Counted from the stretch's first letter, positions 1-8,730 are shown. The stretch is DNA of 64,000 nucleotides from an uncultured Bacteroidales bacterium (GCA_949297285.1 CASFRL010000052.1:27070-91069); one strand, 5' to 3'. The notes: generated by a model not told the origin, from the letters alone. Numbers and translations are program-made.

Positions 1-488
1 TGAATGTATTTTCGTTGTTCGGAAGAAATGGTACGAACATTTTGAGAGATGTTGGATGCAATATCGGTCAGCAGCTGCAAATCTCGTCCTGAGTTAGCTT
101 CGATAAAAAAAGGAATATTCGTAAAGTCGACTCTCTTGTTTTTACTGAAAGTTTGTAACGGATAGAGCACGCCGTACCTTTTTATATGAGGCTCGAATAC
201 TGTTATAGGTATACTTCCGGCAGTGTGTACCCACAGTCCGTTATTCGGTTTTATATGCCGGATGCAATCTTGCAGTGCGGTATCTTTTACCGAAAAGATA
301 TAGAGGTCGGCCGCATCTTTTATTTGGCTGAGGTTATCCGTATATTCACAAGATAAAAGTTCGCCCAATATCTTTGCATTCGTAATGCTTCTGCTATATA
401 TCTGTACGATTTCGTAACCATGCTCTTGCAAGGTTTTCGATAATTGAGTCGCCAGATTACCAGCCCCGATAAATATTACTTTTTTCAT
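1..488 (-). CDS. Rossmann-like / DUF2520 domain protein (partial)
   Basis: The gene runs off the left edge; about 162 N-terminal residues are present. It opens MKKVIFIGAGNLATQLSKTL, a classic beta-alpha-beta dinucleotide-binding start with GxGNxA, and continues with an NAD(P)-binding fold (VKDTALQD, WVHTAGSIP, VLYPLQTFSK). This matches the bacterial family that joins a Rossmann-like domain to DUF2520, related to F420-dependent NADP oxidoreductases and ProC-like reductases. The substrate is unknown. The start codon lies 13 bp downstream of the nitroreductase stop on the same strand, so the two are probably co-transcribed. The family call is firm; the function is not. Confidence 0.8.
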   Translation of the reverse strand, partial: MKKVIFIGAGNLATQLSKTLQEHGYEIVQIYSRSITNAKILGELLSCEYTDNLSQIKDAADLYIFSVKDTALQDCIRHIKPNNGLWVHTAGSIPITVFEPHIKRYGVLYPLQTFSKNKRVDFTNIPFFIEANSGRDLQLLTDIASNISQNVRTISSEQRKYI

Positions 489-501
489 ATTCGAGTCTCG
501 C

Positions 502-1029
502 TTACCACTGTCCGATATGAATTTTTTCCCATTGAGCCTTATCCGGATCGAAAGGTTTTTTCTCTTCATTTTTATGCCCTAATGTGATGATCGACAACAC
601 CTCCATCTCATACGGGATTTTTAGCATTTCTCGAATATAATCCTCAGCCGGTTGTCCGTTCTCTGTCAATCGGTTTCGTATCTGTATCCAACAACTTCCC
701 AAGCCAAGGTCTTCGGCCTGTAATTGCATCAGAATTGCAGCAATAGATGCATCTTCAATCCAGACATCGCTTTTTGAAGGATCGGCCAATACGACAACTG
801 CCAATTTGGCACCGGCAATGGGTTTAGCACCCTGAGCCTTGCAATAAGATAGTTTTTCTAACTGTTCAGGGTCTTCGATTACAACAAATTCCCAACACAA
901 AGACCGTTTGGATGTGGGAGCCATCAGTGCCGCTTCAAGTATTTCTTTTACATTTTCCGGAGAGATGGGAGCTTCGGTATATTTGCGGATACTGCGCCTG
1001 TTTTTAAGCAGATCTTTCAAATTTTCCAT
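502..1029 (-). CDS. Nitroreductase family protein (FMN-dependent)
   Basis: This 175-residue protein starts MENLKDLLKNRRSIRKY, the RRSIRxY FMN-binding signature of the nitroreductase superfamily. Later segments (APTSKRSLCWEFVVIED; LQAEDLGLGSCWIQIR; IITLGHKNE) fit the family's flavin-binding and dimer regions. Such enzymes reduce nitro compounds, quinones or flavins with NAD(P)H; the natural substrate cannot be told here. The reading frame stays open to 1137, but a -7 box (TATCTTTG, minus strand, 1055-1062) lies only 26 bp upstream of the ATG at 1029, so the shorter start is chosen. It leads a two-gene unit with the Rossmann/DUF2520 gene. Confidence 0.9.
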   Translation of the reverse strand: MENLKDLLKNRRSIRKYTEAPISPENVKEILEAALMAPTSKRSLCWEFVVIEDPEQLEKLSYCKAQGAKPIAGAKLAVVVLADPSKSDVWIEDASIAAILMQLQAEDLGLGSCWIQIRNRLTENGQPAEDYIREMLKIPYEMEVLSIITLGHKNEEKKPFDPDKAQWEKIHIGQW

Positions 1030-1054
1030 AAAATAAATATTGAATGTTTTTGTA

Positions 1055-1062
1055 CAAAGATA
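1055..1062 (-). promoter_or_regulatory. -7 promoter box for the nitroreductase
   Basis: The minus strand reads TATCTTTG, a match to the Bacteroidota -7 consensus TAnnTTTG, 26 bp before the nitroreductase ATG. No good TTTG -33 box is visible at the usual 19-21 bp spacing. Confidence 0.55.
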
Positions 1063-1094
1063 CGATATTGTAGTAAAAGCCCCATAAAAAGATG

Positions 1095-1102
1095 TAAATT
1101 TG
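1095..1102 (+). promoter_or_regulatory. -7 promoter box for the TonB-dependent receptor
   Basis: TAAATTTG matches TAnnTTTG and would give a leader of roughly 80 nt before the ATG at 1188. It lies 33 bp from the oppositely oriented box of the nitroreductase, forming a compact divergent promoter region. A weak ATTG at 1067-1070 is the only candidate -33 element. Confidence 0.4.
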
Positions 1103-1187
1103 CGCATCATGAAAATGTAAATATACGTAAATCGCATTTTTTACGTTATATATCTGAGATGAAAGATTCTATTGAAAAAAGAGATTC

Positions 1188-3599
1188 ATGAAAATAAAAC
1201 TATATATATTTTTAGCATTTGTCTTTTTTACTTGTTCTGCATTTGCTCAATCGCGTATCAAGATTTCCGGAAAAGTAATCGATGCCGATAATCAAGGTTT
1301 AGAGTTGGTCAGTGTCCGTATAGGCGGCACTACACAAGGAACATTGACCAATTTGAAAGGTGAATACGAATTGACAATAGCTTCGCAAGACTCGATCGAA
1401 GTTATATTTTCCTGTTTGGGATTCCGTACCGAAAAAAGAGTCTTGGCAGCTCCGCAGGGAAATGTCGTATTGAATGTGAGGCTTTATCAGAAAGACCGAA
1501 GGTTGAACGAAGTAGTCGTGACGGAAATAAGACGACAGACCGGCACACTCCAAAGAATAGATGCAAAAGATTTGAAGTTGATGCCGGATGCTTCTGGCGG
1601 GAGCATAGAAAGCATGTTGTCTACTTTGGCCGGTGTTAATTCGAGCAATGAGCTCAGTTCGCAATATTCTGTCCGTGGCGGTAATTTCGATGAGAATATT
1701 GTTTATGTCAATGGCATAGAGGTATATCGGCCTTTGTTGGTGCGTTCCGGACAGCAGGAGGGGTTGAGTTTCATAAATCCGAATATGGTAGGGAGCATAG
1801 GTTTCTCTTCGGGAGGTTATTCGGCAGAATATGGAGATAAAATGTCTTCGGTATTGGATATTACCTATAAACAACCTACGGCTTTTGAGGGAGCCGTGTC
1901 TGCGAGTTTCTTGGGGGCGAGCGCCATGATCGGGCACAGCACCGAGAAATTTTCGCAAATGCACGGATTACGGTATAAAACCAATTCTACGTTATTGAGT
2001 TCATTAGATACAAAGGGAGAATATGACCCTTCGTTTTTCGATTATCAAACTTATTTGACCTATAAGTTTTCGCCCAATTTAAATGTCTCTTTTTTGGGAA
2101 ATATCTCTAATAATATCTATAATTTTACGCCACAGGAACGCACGACAAAATTTGGAACTTATGCATCTGCATCTCAATTTAAGGTCTATTTTGACGGGCA
2201 GGAGAAGGATAAATTCCAGACTTTTTTCGGGGCTTTTTCCGTGAATTACGGAGTCTCGAAATTTACGGCACTTTCGTTGATTGCTTCGGCCTTTGCAACA
2301 AATGAAATTGTAACGTATGATATTACTGGAGAATATTGGCTCGATGAGTTGGATATGGCAAATAATGGAGGTGTTCCCCAAACTTCCGGTACATTAGGAT
2401 ATGGAACTTATCATGAACATGCCCGAAACCGTTTGAATGCTTCTGTTTTTGCAATAGCTGCCAAAGGAGCTACACGTTTTGGAAAGAACGAACTGAAATA
2501 TGGCGTTAATTTTCAGCGTGAGATTATAAAGGATAGAGTGCGGGAATGGGAGCTTCGTGATTCGGCCGGATATTCGTTGCCTCACACCGGTATGGGGATC
2601 GATCTGATTTCGAGCCTTAGCTCATATCAAGATATGCAAAGCAACCGTTTTTCGTTTTATCTGCAAGATACTTATAAGTTGCGGGCAAATTCGGGCTTTT
2701 ATACGTTTACCGGCGGAGTGCGTGGAGCATATTGGAATTTTAATAAAGAGTTTCTTTTCAGTCCAAGAGTTTCGGTCGGCTATGTTCCCAGTTTTAACGA
2801 ACGTTTGACATTCCGTTTTGCAACAGGGCTTTATTATCAAGCACCTTTTTATAAAGAATTAAGAGATACGGTACGTACGGGAGAGAATTATGTCGTCCGC
2901 TTAAACCGTTCTATCAAATCTCAAAGATCGGTTCATTTTGTGTTGGGAAGCGACTATTCTTTCAGGGCAGTAGATCGTCCTTTTAAATTTACGGCAGAAT
3001 TGTATTATAAAAAACTTGATAATCTGATACCTTACGAAGTCGATAATGTCCGCATCTGGTATTCGGGAAAAAATGAGGCGAAAGGGTATGCGGCCGGATT
3101 GGATATGAAACTTTTCGGACAATTTGTGCCGGGAACCGATTCTTGGTTGAGTTTTTCTTTAATGCGAACAAGAGAAACGATAGGAGGGGTCACTGTCCCG
3201 CGTCCGACAGAACAGCGATATAGTGTAGCTCTGTTTTTTCAAGATTATGTTCCTCGTTTTCCGAAATATAAATTTAGCTTGCGGGCGATTTGGGCCGATG
3301 GCTTGCCTGTCGGGGCTCCACGATTGGGACGTCAGGCCGGATATTTTCGTACGACACCTTATCGTAGGGTCGATATAGGAGCTTCCCGTTTGTTGGTCGG
3401 AGGCGAAGATCGTTTGATGAACCGAGGATTTTTCCGCTATTTTAAAAGTATCTGGATCGGGTTGGATGTATTCAACCTTTTGGATATAAGTAATGTGAAT
3501 TCTTATTATTGGGTGACCGATATTTATAATCATCAGAGTGCTGTCCCCAATTATCTTACGATGAGACAATTTAATTTGAGGCTGTCGATGGAATTCTAA
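1188..3599 (+). CDS. TonB-dependent outer-membrane receptor
   Basis: The 803-residue protein has a signal peptide (about residues 1-20, ending SAFAQ), then a carboxypeptidase-regulatory-like beta-sandwich (about 24-105, ISGKVIDADNQGLELVSV). A plug domain follows (about 115-230) with YSVRGGNFDENIVYVNGIEV and GGYSAEYGDKMSSVLDI. The rest is a 22-strand-type barrel that ends in a terminal aromatic residue (LSMEF). It imports a large ligand with energy from TonB/ExbBD. No SusD partner is adjacent and the length is short for SusC, so a polysaccharide-locus role is unlikely. Siderophore, metal or peptide uptake are possible but unshown. Its last 29 bp overlap the 3' end of the convergent comEC. Confidence 0.9.
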   Translation: MKIKLYIFLAFVFFTCSAFAQSRIKISGKVIDADNQGLELVSVRIGGTTQGTLTNLKGEYELTIASQDSIEVIFSCLGFRTEKRVLAAPQGNVVLNVRLYQKDRRLNEVVVTEIRRQTGTLQRIDAKDLKLMPDASGGSIESMLSTLAGVNSSNELSSQYSVRGGNFDENIVYVNGIEVYRPLLVRSGQQEGLSFINPNMVGSIGFSSGGYSAEYGDKMSSVLDITYKQPTAFEGAVSASFLGASAMIGHSTEKFSQMHGLRYKTNSTLLSSLDTKGEYDPSFFDYQTYLTYKFSPNLNVSFLGNISNNIYNFTPQERTTKFGTYASASQFKVYFDGQEKDKFQTFFGAFSVNYGVSKFTALSLIASAFATNEIVTYDITGEYWLDELDMANNGGVPQTSGTLGYGTYHEHARNRLNASVFAIAAKGATRFGKNELKYGVNFQREIIKDRVREWELRDSAGYSLPHTGMGIDLISSLSSYQDMQSNRFSFYLQDTYKLRANSGFYTFTGGVRGAYWNFNKEFLFSPRVSVGYVPSFNERLTFRFATGLYYQAPFYKELRDTVRTGENYVVRLNRSIKSQRSVHFVLGSDYSFRAVDRPFKFTAELYYKKLDNLIPYEVDNVRIWYSGKNEAKGYAAGLDMKLFGQFVPGTDSWLSFSLMRTRETIGGVTVPRPTEQRYSVALFFQDYVPRFPKYKFSLRAIWADGLPVGAPRLGRQAGYFRTTPYRRVDIGASRLLVGGEDRLMNRGFFRYFKSIWIGLDVFNLLDISNVNSYYWVTDIYNHQSAVPNYLTMRQFNLRLSMEF

Positions 3600-5697
3600 G
3601 TTGCGTATCTGTGTCGAACATCCATGCTCCCGAGTTTCTTATCGAATAATAAGGAATGCCCAATCGGTCCGATTCTTTTTGTAATGCCTGTTGCTTGAAA
3701 TAGTTGAGATCGGCGCATAGTATGATTGTCCGGATGTTGAAGATTTCTGAAATGTCTGAAAGTTTTCCTGAAAAACCTTGGCTGATGATTGCATAATCGA
3801 TGGGAAAAAGATATGTGCTTTTTTTGTCTTTCCAATATTCTGAATTCAGTAACAAAATAGTACTGCCTTTGAACCGGATAAATGGCAAACGGATATACAA
3901 TTCTTGAACGTTGCAATTGTCGTTTACGATATTTAGATCTTCTATTCCGTTCTTGATCCAGAAATTGTAAGCCTTTTTTTCTATTGTTGAATCTTGCTTG
4001 TCCGGATTCGGATAAAAAATGTAATTGTTCCCATTATCAATAAAATTGATAGTCGTATGGTGATTGTCATGATATACGATCCAGGCATTTCTTATCGGTT
4101 GGTCTTTATAAAAAATATCTGCTGTGATAAATAAAACGGTAAACAGCAAAGTGAAAATGAGAATATCGCTGCGACGTGTCCGGAATGACCAAAAAAATGT
4201 AAAGATTACAATGAATAGAAAAAGCAGATAATGCGGTTCTATCCAAATATTGCGGATAGAAGAGTAGGATAGGGAGGCGATTGCCCGGGTCAAATGTTCT
4301 ATATATATGAGACTTTGATCCAGTCCTTCTATCAAAAAGTTTACCGATATTTGCAAATAGTCTGTTATTAGGACTAAAATGCCAACTCCCAATATAATCG
4401 GAAGAAACGGGACTATGATTAAATTTGTCAACAATGAGAATAACGGTAATTCATGAAAATAGTATATGACCAATGGCAATGTCCCTATTTGCGCTGCTGC
4501 GGAAACACAAAATATGGATGTTATATATGAACTCCATTTTGATGAGGGCGCTATTGTGTGATAAAGAACAGGATATATGTAGAGAATCGAAAATACGGCA
4601 ATAAAACTCAATTGAAAACTGATATTAAACAGATAATAAGGATTATATAACAGCATAAAGAAAGCCGCAGCGAAAAGATTGTTTAAGCTTGTCCCTTTGC
4701 GATCGAGGATTTGCCCGAATAAGATGAAACTGATCATGATCGTTGCTCGGACTGTCGAAGGCGATAATCCGCTGATGAACGCATATATCCATAAAAATAC
4801 AAGTATGAGAATCGGACGTAACCTTGATAGTTTTATCCATACGAGTGGAGAGAGAAGTACATATAACAATGACCATATGATACCCGTATGCAGCCCGCTG
4901 ACAGCAAGTATGTGAGAAAGTCCGCTTGTTGAAAACTCGCTGCGTATTTCGGGAGTTATATAATCGGTATTTCCTAACAACAGCGCAACCAGTATCGCAT
5001 AAGATGTTTCGGAAAAATTGTTGTTTTGCAATTTCTTGCATATCGATTCTTGTATTTCGAGTGCTGTACTTTTGATAGAGTTATTTTTCTTGTGTCCTAA
5101 ATATTTCCACTCGTTTGAATTTAAGTATTGCGAGTATTGAATCCCTTTGTGTTTCATGTAGGATGCATAATCGAAACTTTCAGGATTCTTGAAATTCCCG
5201 ATAGATACAAGGTCCGGTTTGAATAAAATAAAATCGTCTTTTGTCAGGGATCGAGATGTGCTATCGGGTTTGAAATATAAAATGACCTTCAGTCTGTCAC
5301 GTATTGTCTTTTTGTTATGTTGGACCCACTCCTGTATTTCGGCCTCACAGCAAATTGTTCGGGGAGTTTCTTTATTGTTTAAGACCGAAGCAATGGCATA
5401 TTTGTGCTTTCCCGGAAAGTTTCCCAAATCTTCTTTTTGTTTGATCAGCAATGTCGCAATGCCTGTGGATATGAAAAAGCAGGAAATGGCAATTCCGAAA
5501 CAATATCGGTCGGCAAACCGTTTTGAAGGGAATTTTGAACTGTTATGATATTTGATTATGAATAAAATACCCAAAAATAAAAATATGCAGATAGAGTACG
5601 GAAATGGGAAAAAGTATTGAATTAAGATTCCGCATAAAAAGGGAAGCAATATGCGTATAAAAGGAGCTTCTTCAATGGGAAGAAAAGAATTTCTCAT
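3571..5697 (-). CDS. comEC: ComEC/Rec2-family DNA-uptake channel protein
   Basis: The 708-residue polytopic membrane protein begins with several hydrophobic segments (DUF4131-like region). It contains the ComEC core motif GLSHILAVSGLHTGIIWSLL near residue 255, followed by the multi-spanning Competence domain. ComEC forms the inner-membrane channel for single-stranded DNA during transformation. The C-terminal ~170 residues look like a metallo-beta-lactamase-type domain (VYHDNHHTTINFIDNGNNYI) but lack the HxHxDH metal motif. It lies 161 bp downstream of rpe on the same strand and may be read from that promoter. The 3' end overlaps the convergent TonB receptor by 29 bp. Confidence 0.88.
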   Translation of the reverse strand: MRNSFLPIEEAPFIRILLPFLCGILIQYFFPFPYSICIFLFLGILFIIKYHNSSKFPSKRFADRYCFGIAISCFFISTGIATLLIKQKEDLGNFPGKHKYAIASVLNNKETPRTICCEAEIQEWVQHNKKTIRDRLKVILYFKPDSTSRSLTKDDFILFKPDLVSIGNFKNPESFDYASYMKHKGIQYSQYLNSNEWKYLGHKKNNSIKSTALEIQESICKKLQNNNFSETSYAILVALLLGNTDYITPEIRSEFSTSGLSHILAVSGLHTGIIWSLLYVLLSPLVWIKLSRLRPILILVFLWIYAFISGLSPSTVRATIMISFILFGQILDRKGTSLNNLFAAAFFMLLYNPYYLFNISFQLSFIAVFSILYIYPVLYHTIAPSSKWSSYITSIFCVSAAAQIGTLPLVIYYFHELPLFSLLTNLIIVPFLPIILGVGILVLITDYLQISVNFLIEGLDQSLIYIEHLTRAIASLSYSSIRNIWIEPHYLLFLFIVIFTFFWSFRTRRSDILIFTLLFTVLFITADIFYKDQPIRNAWIVYHDNHHTTINFIDNGNNYIFYPNPDKQDSTIEKKAYNFWIKNGIEDLNIVNDNCNVQELYIRLPFIRFKGSTILLLNSEYWKDKKSTYLFPIDYAIISQGFSGKLSDISEIFNIRTIILCADLNYFKQQALQKESDRLGIPYYSIRNSGAWMFDTDTQLRIPSTASN

Positions 5698-5857
5698 GGT
5701 ATCGATCTGTTTGAATTATTTTATACGATACATACGGGAGTACAGGAAATGACAAATAAAGAGATGATGTGTTTTTTTATATGGAATTAGAATGAGATTA
5801 ACAAAGAATGTGTTGTGTAATTTATCAGACTCCCTGTCTCCAGTATTATATCGAATT

Positions 5858-6508
5858 TTATAATGCTTTGAATTCAGATATTATTTGTGTCGGGTTTTCT
5901 GTGTTGAATATTGCATTCCCGGCAACAAGAATATCTGCCCCTGCTTCCAAAACTCTCTTTCCGGTATTCAGATTAATGCCTCCATCTACTTCGATAAGGG
6001 TATGGGCATTTTTCCGTAAGATCATTTCTTTCAGGGCTTTTATTTTTTCGATCGAGTGTTCTATGAATTTTTGTCCTCCGAATCCCGGATTTACAGACAT
6101 GATGAGTACCATGTCGACGTCTTGCACGATATCTTCCAATAGAGAAACAGGTGTGTGCGGGTTTAGTGTGACACCGGCTTTCATCCCGTTTTGTTTTATT
6201 TGTTCTATTGTCCGGTGCAAGTGTACACATGTTTCATAATGGACATTCATCATATAAGCTCCCGATTCCTTGATCTCGTAAATAAATTTGGTCGGATCGG
6301 TAATCATAAGATGTACATCCAGAGGTTTGGTGCTGATCTTTTTTATGTATTTCATGACCGGAAATCCAAAAGAAATATTAGGAACAAATACACCATCCAT
6401 AATATCCAGATGCAACCAATCGGCTTCGCTTTGGTTTACCATTTCTATCGTTGCCTGTAAATTACCAAAGTCGGCAGATAAAAGAGACGGGGCTATCTTA
6501 TGTGTCAT
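5858..6508 (-). CDS. rpe: Ribulose-phosphate 3-epimerase
   Basis: The 216-residue TIM-barrel enzyme interconverts ribulose-5-phosphate and xylulose-5-phosphate in the pentose phosphate pathway. The family hallmarks are all present: KIAPSLLSADFGNL at the N-terminus, LHLDIMDGVFVPNISFG with the catalytic Asp, VLIMSVNPGFGGQKF, and IEVDGGIN near the C-terminus. An in-frame ATG exists at 6532, but a -7 box (TATCTTTG on the minus strand, 6532-6539) covers it. The start at 6508 (MTHKIAPS) is therefore preferred and matches the usual family N-terminus. Cytoplasmic. comEC lies downstream on the same strand. Confidence 0.95.
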   Translation of the reverse strand: MTHKIAPSLLSADFGNLQATIEMVNQSEADWLHLDIMDGVFVPNISFGFPVMKYIKKISTKPLDVHLMITDPTKFIYEIKESGAYMMNVHYETCVHLHRTIEQIKQNGMKAGVTLNPHTPVSLLEDIVQDVDMVLIMSVNPGFGGQKFIEHSIEKIKALKEMILRKNAHTLIEVDGGINLNTGKRVLEAGADILVAGNAIFNTENPTQIISEFKAL

Positions 6509-6531
6509 ATCTTCTAAAATCAGATTATGCA

Positions 6532-6539
6532 CAAAGATA
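6532..6539 (-). promoter_or_regulatory. -7 promoter box for rpe
   Basis: The minus strand reads TATCTTTG, 23 bp before the rpe ATG at 6508. It overlaps the alternative upstream ATG and so argues against that start. Confidence 0.5.
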
Positions 6540-6606
6540 CAGATAGGTTTTAATTTATAAACAAAAAATAGGGTATTTTTCTTTATCGTCCGGGTATAAT
6601 AATCGA

Positions 6607-6635
6607 GGACATCTGAAAAAATGTTTCAAATGTCC
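6607..6635 (-). terminator. Stem-loop after the sigma-factor operon
   Basis: On the minus strand GGACATTTGAAA and TTTCAGATGTCC can pair into a 12-bp stem with one G-U pair, just after the stop of the 52-residue gene. The tail is AT-rich but has no clean T-run, so it may be a weak terminator. Confidence 0.4.
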
Positions 6636-6643
6636 CCCGGTTT

Positions 6644-6802
6644 TTAGTTCATAATGTATCCTCCAAGATTTTTCGGCAATTTGTTTTCATAGGTATATGA
6701 TCTTGCAAATTGTTTAAGGAGTTCTACGGTCGAACTCTTGGGCTCTACAATGGGATTGTTGGCTTTTTTCGAAAGTTGACGAGGCGTAGCGATTTTTTTC
6801 AT
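6644..6802 (-). CDS. Small 52-residue protein downstream of the sigma factor
   Basis: The reading frame on the minus strand runs from ATG at 6802 to TAA at 6644. It encodes a 52-residue charged protein that starts MKKIATPRQLSKKANNPIVE and ends NLGGYIMN. It has no signal peptide, membrane segment or cysteine. It lies 73 bp after the sigma-factor stop on the same strand and is followed by a stem-loop, so it looks like the second gene of that operon. I recall similar short proteins from other Bacteroidales but can give no function. A role as a sigma-factor partner or RNA-polymerase-binding peptide is speculation from position only. Confidence 0.65.
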   Translation of the reverse strand: MKKIATPRQLSKKANNPIVEPKSSTVELLKQFARSYTYENKLPKNLGGYIMN

Positions 6803-6803
6803 A

Positions 6804-6842
6804 GGCACTATTTTTTTGTTCTACTTATTATTAGAACGTGCC
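6804..6842 (-). promoter_or_regulatory. Nested inverted repeats upstream of the 52-residue gene
   Basis: Two nested inverted repeats, GGCAC/GTGCC (outer) and GTTCTA/TAGAAC (inner), fold the whole interval between sigma-factor and small gene into a bulged hairpin in the minus-strand transcript. The outer arm ends two bases before the ATG at 6802, so it could limit translation. There is no T-run, so it is not a normal terminator. Confidence 0.4.
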
Positions 6843-6875
6843 TATTGGGTTTTTATTATTTCGATATGCTTTTTT

Positions 6876-7466
6876 TTATAAAGAAAGTTCTATTCGATTA
6901 TCTTCGGCCATTTTTCTTATATTTAAAATGGCATATCTCATCCGTCCCAAAGCCGTATTGATACTTACCTTGGTAGCATCGGCAATCTCTTTGAAGCTCA
7001 TGTTTTTATAGTAACGCATGATCAGAACCTCTTTTTGATTGTCGGGCAGTGCAGTTATCAGTTTACGAATGTCAGCACGAATTTGGGTTTGTACCAGAAA
7101 ATCCTCGATTGTACCCTCGCTCAACTCTTTTCTGTTGAATATATCCGGGTTCATTTCATCGTTAGACAAGTGATTCTCATTTTTTTCTTGTCGGTAGTAA
7201 TCGATGATCAAGTTATGCGCAATGCGGGAAATCCACGACGGGAATTTTCCCGTTTCAACATAACGGCCCTGCTTTATTGTCATAATTACTTTTACGAAAG
7301 TTTCTTGAAAGATATCTTCCGTTAAGTCTTTATCCTTGACTATGTAATATATGTAAGAATAAATACGGTTTTTGTATCTGTTTAGAAGGATATCAAAAGC
7401 CTCATTATTACCCTTTGAATAAAGTACGACCAGTTCTTCGTCTGCTCGTGATATTAAATTATTCAT
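6876..7466 (-). CDS. RNA polymerase sigma factor, ECF-type sigma-70 family
   Basis: The 196-residue protein has a sigma region 2 at about residues 15-85 (NEAFDILLNRYKNRIYSYIY; LTEDIFQETFVKV; FPSWISRIAHNLIIDYYR). A region 4 helix-turn-helix follows at about 135-190 (LPDNQKEVLIMRYYKNMSFK; STALGRMRYAI-like recognition helix). Regions 1 and 3 are missing, as in the ECF group. No membrane anti-sigma gene is next to it, unlike the common FecI/FecR pairs in this phylum. A 52-residue protein follows in the same direction. The target promoters are unknown. Confidence 0.9.
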   Translation of the reverse strand: MNNLISRADEELVVLYSKGNNEAFDILLNRYKNRIYSYIYYIVKDKDLTEDIFQETFVKVIMTIKQGRYVETGKFPSWISRIAHNLIIDYYRQEKNENHLSNDEMNPDIFNRKELSEGTIEDFLVQTQIRADIRKLITALPDNQKEVLIMRYYKNMSFKEIADATKVSINTALGRMRYAILNIRKMAEDNRIELSL

Positions 7467-7757
7467 TACCTTGTAGTATGTTGGTTTAAGAGTAATATTC
7501 TTCTATAGGCTTTCGTTTTTTATTTATGTAGATGAATTAATGATTTGCTGCAAATAAAATATATTTCTAAAACAAAAAAAAACATTGGGCTTATTTTTCC
7601 GTTCTTTAATTGAATATTTAACGGTTTTAACAAGCAAAATGTTAATGATTTAAGGATTGGAAAATTTTCGAATAAAAAGATTTTAATAAGGGAAGTGTGT
7701 TTCTTCGGTATTATTTGTATTTTTGTAGCTCGTTTACCAACTAAATTAACGTGAATT
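7467..7757. other. Divergent intergenic region, sigma factor / nucleotidyltransferase
   Basis: This 291-bp AT-rich interval lies between two divergent genes. The only signal I can support is the -7 box TATTTTTG at 7718-7725 for the plus-strand gene. I see no small gene or RNA. Confidence 0.5.
7718..7725 (+). promoter_or_regulatory. -7 promoter box for the nucleotidyltransferase
   Basis: TATTTTTG fits TAnnTTTG and gives a leader of about 25 nt before the ATG at 7758. No convincing -33 box is at the expected distance. Confidence 0.45.
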
Positions 7758-8657
7758 ATGAAACCTACATTATTTGTCTTGGCTGCCGGAATGGGTAGTC
7801 GTTATGGCGGATTGAAACAGCTTGACGGGCTTGGACCCAATGGCGAGACTATCATGGATTATTCTATTTTTGATGCAGTACGCGGAGGATTCGGCAAAGT
7901 TGTTTTTGTAATCAGACACTCTTTTGAGGAAGATTTTAGAGCAAAAATTTTGAAAAAATATGAGAATGTAATCCCCGTAGAGGTTGTATTTCAGGAATTG
8001 GACTATTTGCCTAAAGGATTTTCTCTTCCTGAAGGTCGTGAAAAGCCGTGGGGAACCAATCATGCTGTATTGATGGGAAAGGATGTGATTAAAGAACCTT
8101 TCGCTGTTATTAATGCAGATGATTTCTACGGACGGGAAAGTTTTGCTGTTCTTGCCGATTATCTATCGAAATTGGAAGGGAAAAAGAATGAATACTGTAT
8201 GGTTGGATATCGTGTAGGGAATACCCTGTCAGAAAGCGGTTCTGTTGCCCGTGGTGTTTGTGAGATGAATGACAAGAACGAGCTGACTTCTGTTGTAGAA
8301 CGTACTCAAATAGAACGTCGCGACGGAAAAGTAATGTTCAAAGAGGGGGACGTTTGGACAGAAGTTGACGAAAATGCTCCGGTATCTATGAATATGTGGG
8401 GATTTACGCCCGATTATTTTAAATATTCAGAAGATTATTTTGTTCAGTTCTTGAAAGAGAATGCCGGAAATATAAAATCGGAATATTTCATTCCGCTGAT
8501 GGTGAACCATTTGATCCAGAATAAAATTGCGACAGTAAAAGTTTTGGATACTCCTTCCAAGTGGTTCGGGGTAACATACGCTTTAGATCGTCCGTATGTG
8601 GTAGATAAAATAAATGCGTTGATTGCAGCCGGAGAATATCCAGAAAAATTGTTCTGA
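7758..8657 (+). CDS. Sugar-phosphate nucleotidyltransferase family protein
   Basis: The 299-residue protein starts MKPTLFVLAAGMGSRYGGLK, the LAAGxGxRxxxLK nucleotide-binding motif of NTP-transferase enzymes. It has the acidic NADDFYG metal/sugar site near residue 120. These cytoplasmic enzymes make NDP-sugars from a sugar 1-phosphate and an NTP. Which sugar is used cannot be read from the sequence. No sugar-synthesis genes are adjacent. It is a single-gene unit ending at a strong shared terminator (8686-8722). Confidence 0.85.
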   Translation: MKPTLFVLAAGMGSRYGGLKQLDGLGPNGETIMDYSIFDAVRGGFGKVVFVIRHSFEEDFRAKILKKYENVIPVEVVFQELDYLPKGFSLPEGREKPWGTNHAVLMGKDVIKEPFAVINADDFYGRESFAVLADYLSKLEGKKNEYCMVGYRVGNTLSESGSVARGVCEMNDKNELTSVVERTQIERRDGKVMFKEGDVWTEVDENAPVSMNMWGFTPDYFKYSEDYFVQFLKENAGNIKSEYFIPLMVNHLIQNKIATVKVLDTPSKWFGVTYALDRPYVVDKINALIAAGEYPEKLF

Positions 8658-8685
8658 TAATTTGTAGGAATTAAAATGAAAAGAT

Positions 8686-8722
8686 AAAAAAGCATTTGAA
8701 ATATTATTCAAATGCTTTTTTT
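8686..8722. terminator. Bidirectional terminator between nucleotidyltransferase and uvrA
   Basis: A 15-bp stem (AAAAAAGCATTTGAA paired with TTCAAATGCTTTTTT) has a six-base loop. A-run and T-run flanks let it stop both convergent genes. Confidence 0.85.
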
Positions 8723-8730
8723 ATTGATTT

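Noticed and set aside
1299..1964. A 221-codon open frame on the minus strand inside the TonB-dependent receptor
   Set aside because: It is antisense to a clear receptor gene, has no recognisable domain and has a Cys/His/Arg/Ser-rich shadow-frame composition.
3159..3569. A 136-codon minus-strand frame inside the receptor's barrel region
   Set aside because: Same reason: antisense shadow of a well-supported gene with no domain or signal.
1188..3599. TonB receptor as a SusC of a polysaccharide utilisation locus
   Set aside because: No SusD gene or carbohydrate enzyme is next to it, and at 803 residues it is shorter than typical SusC proteins.
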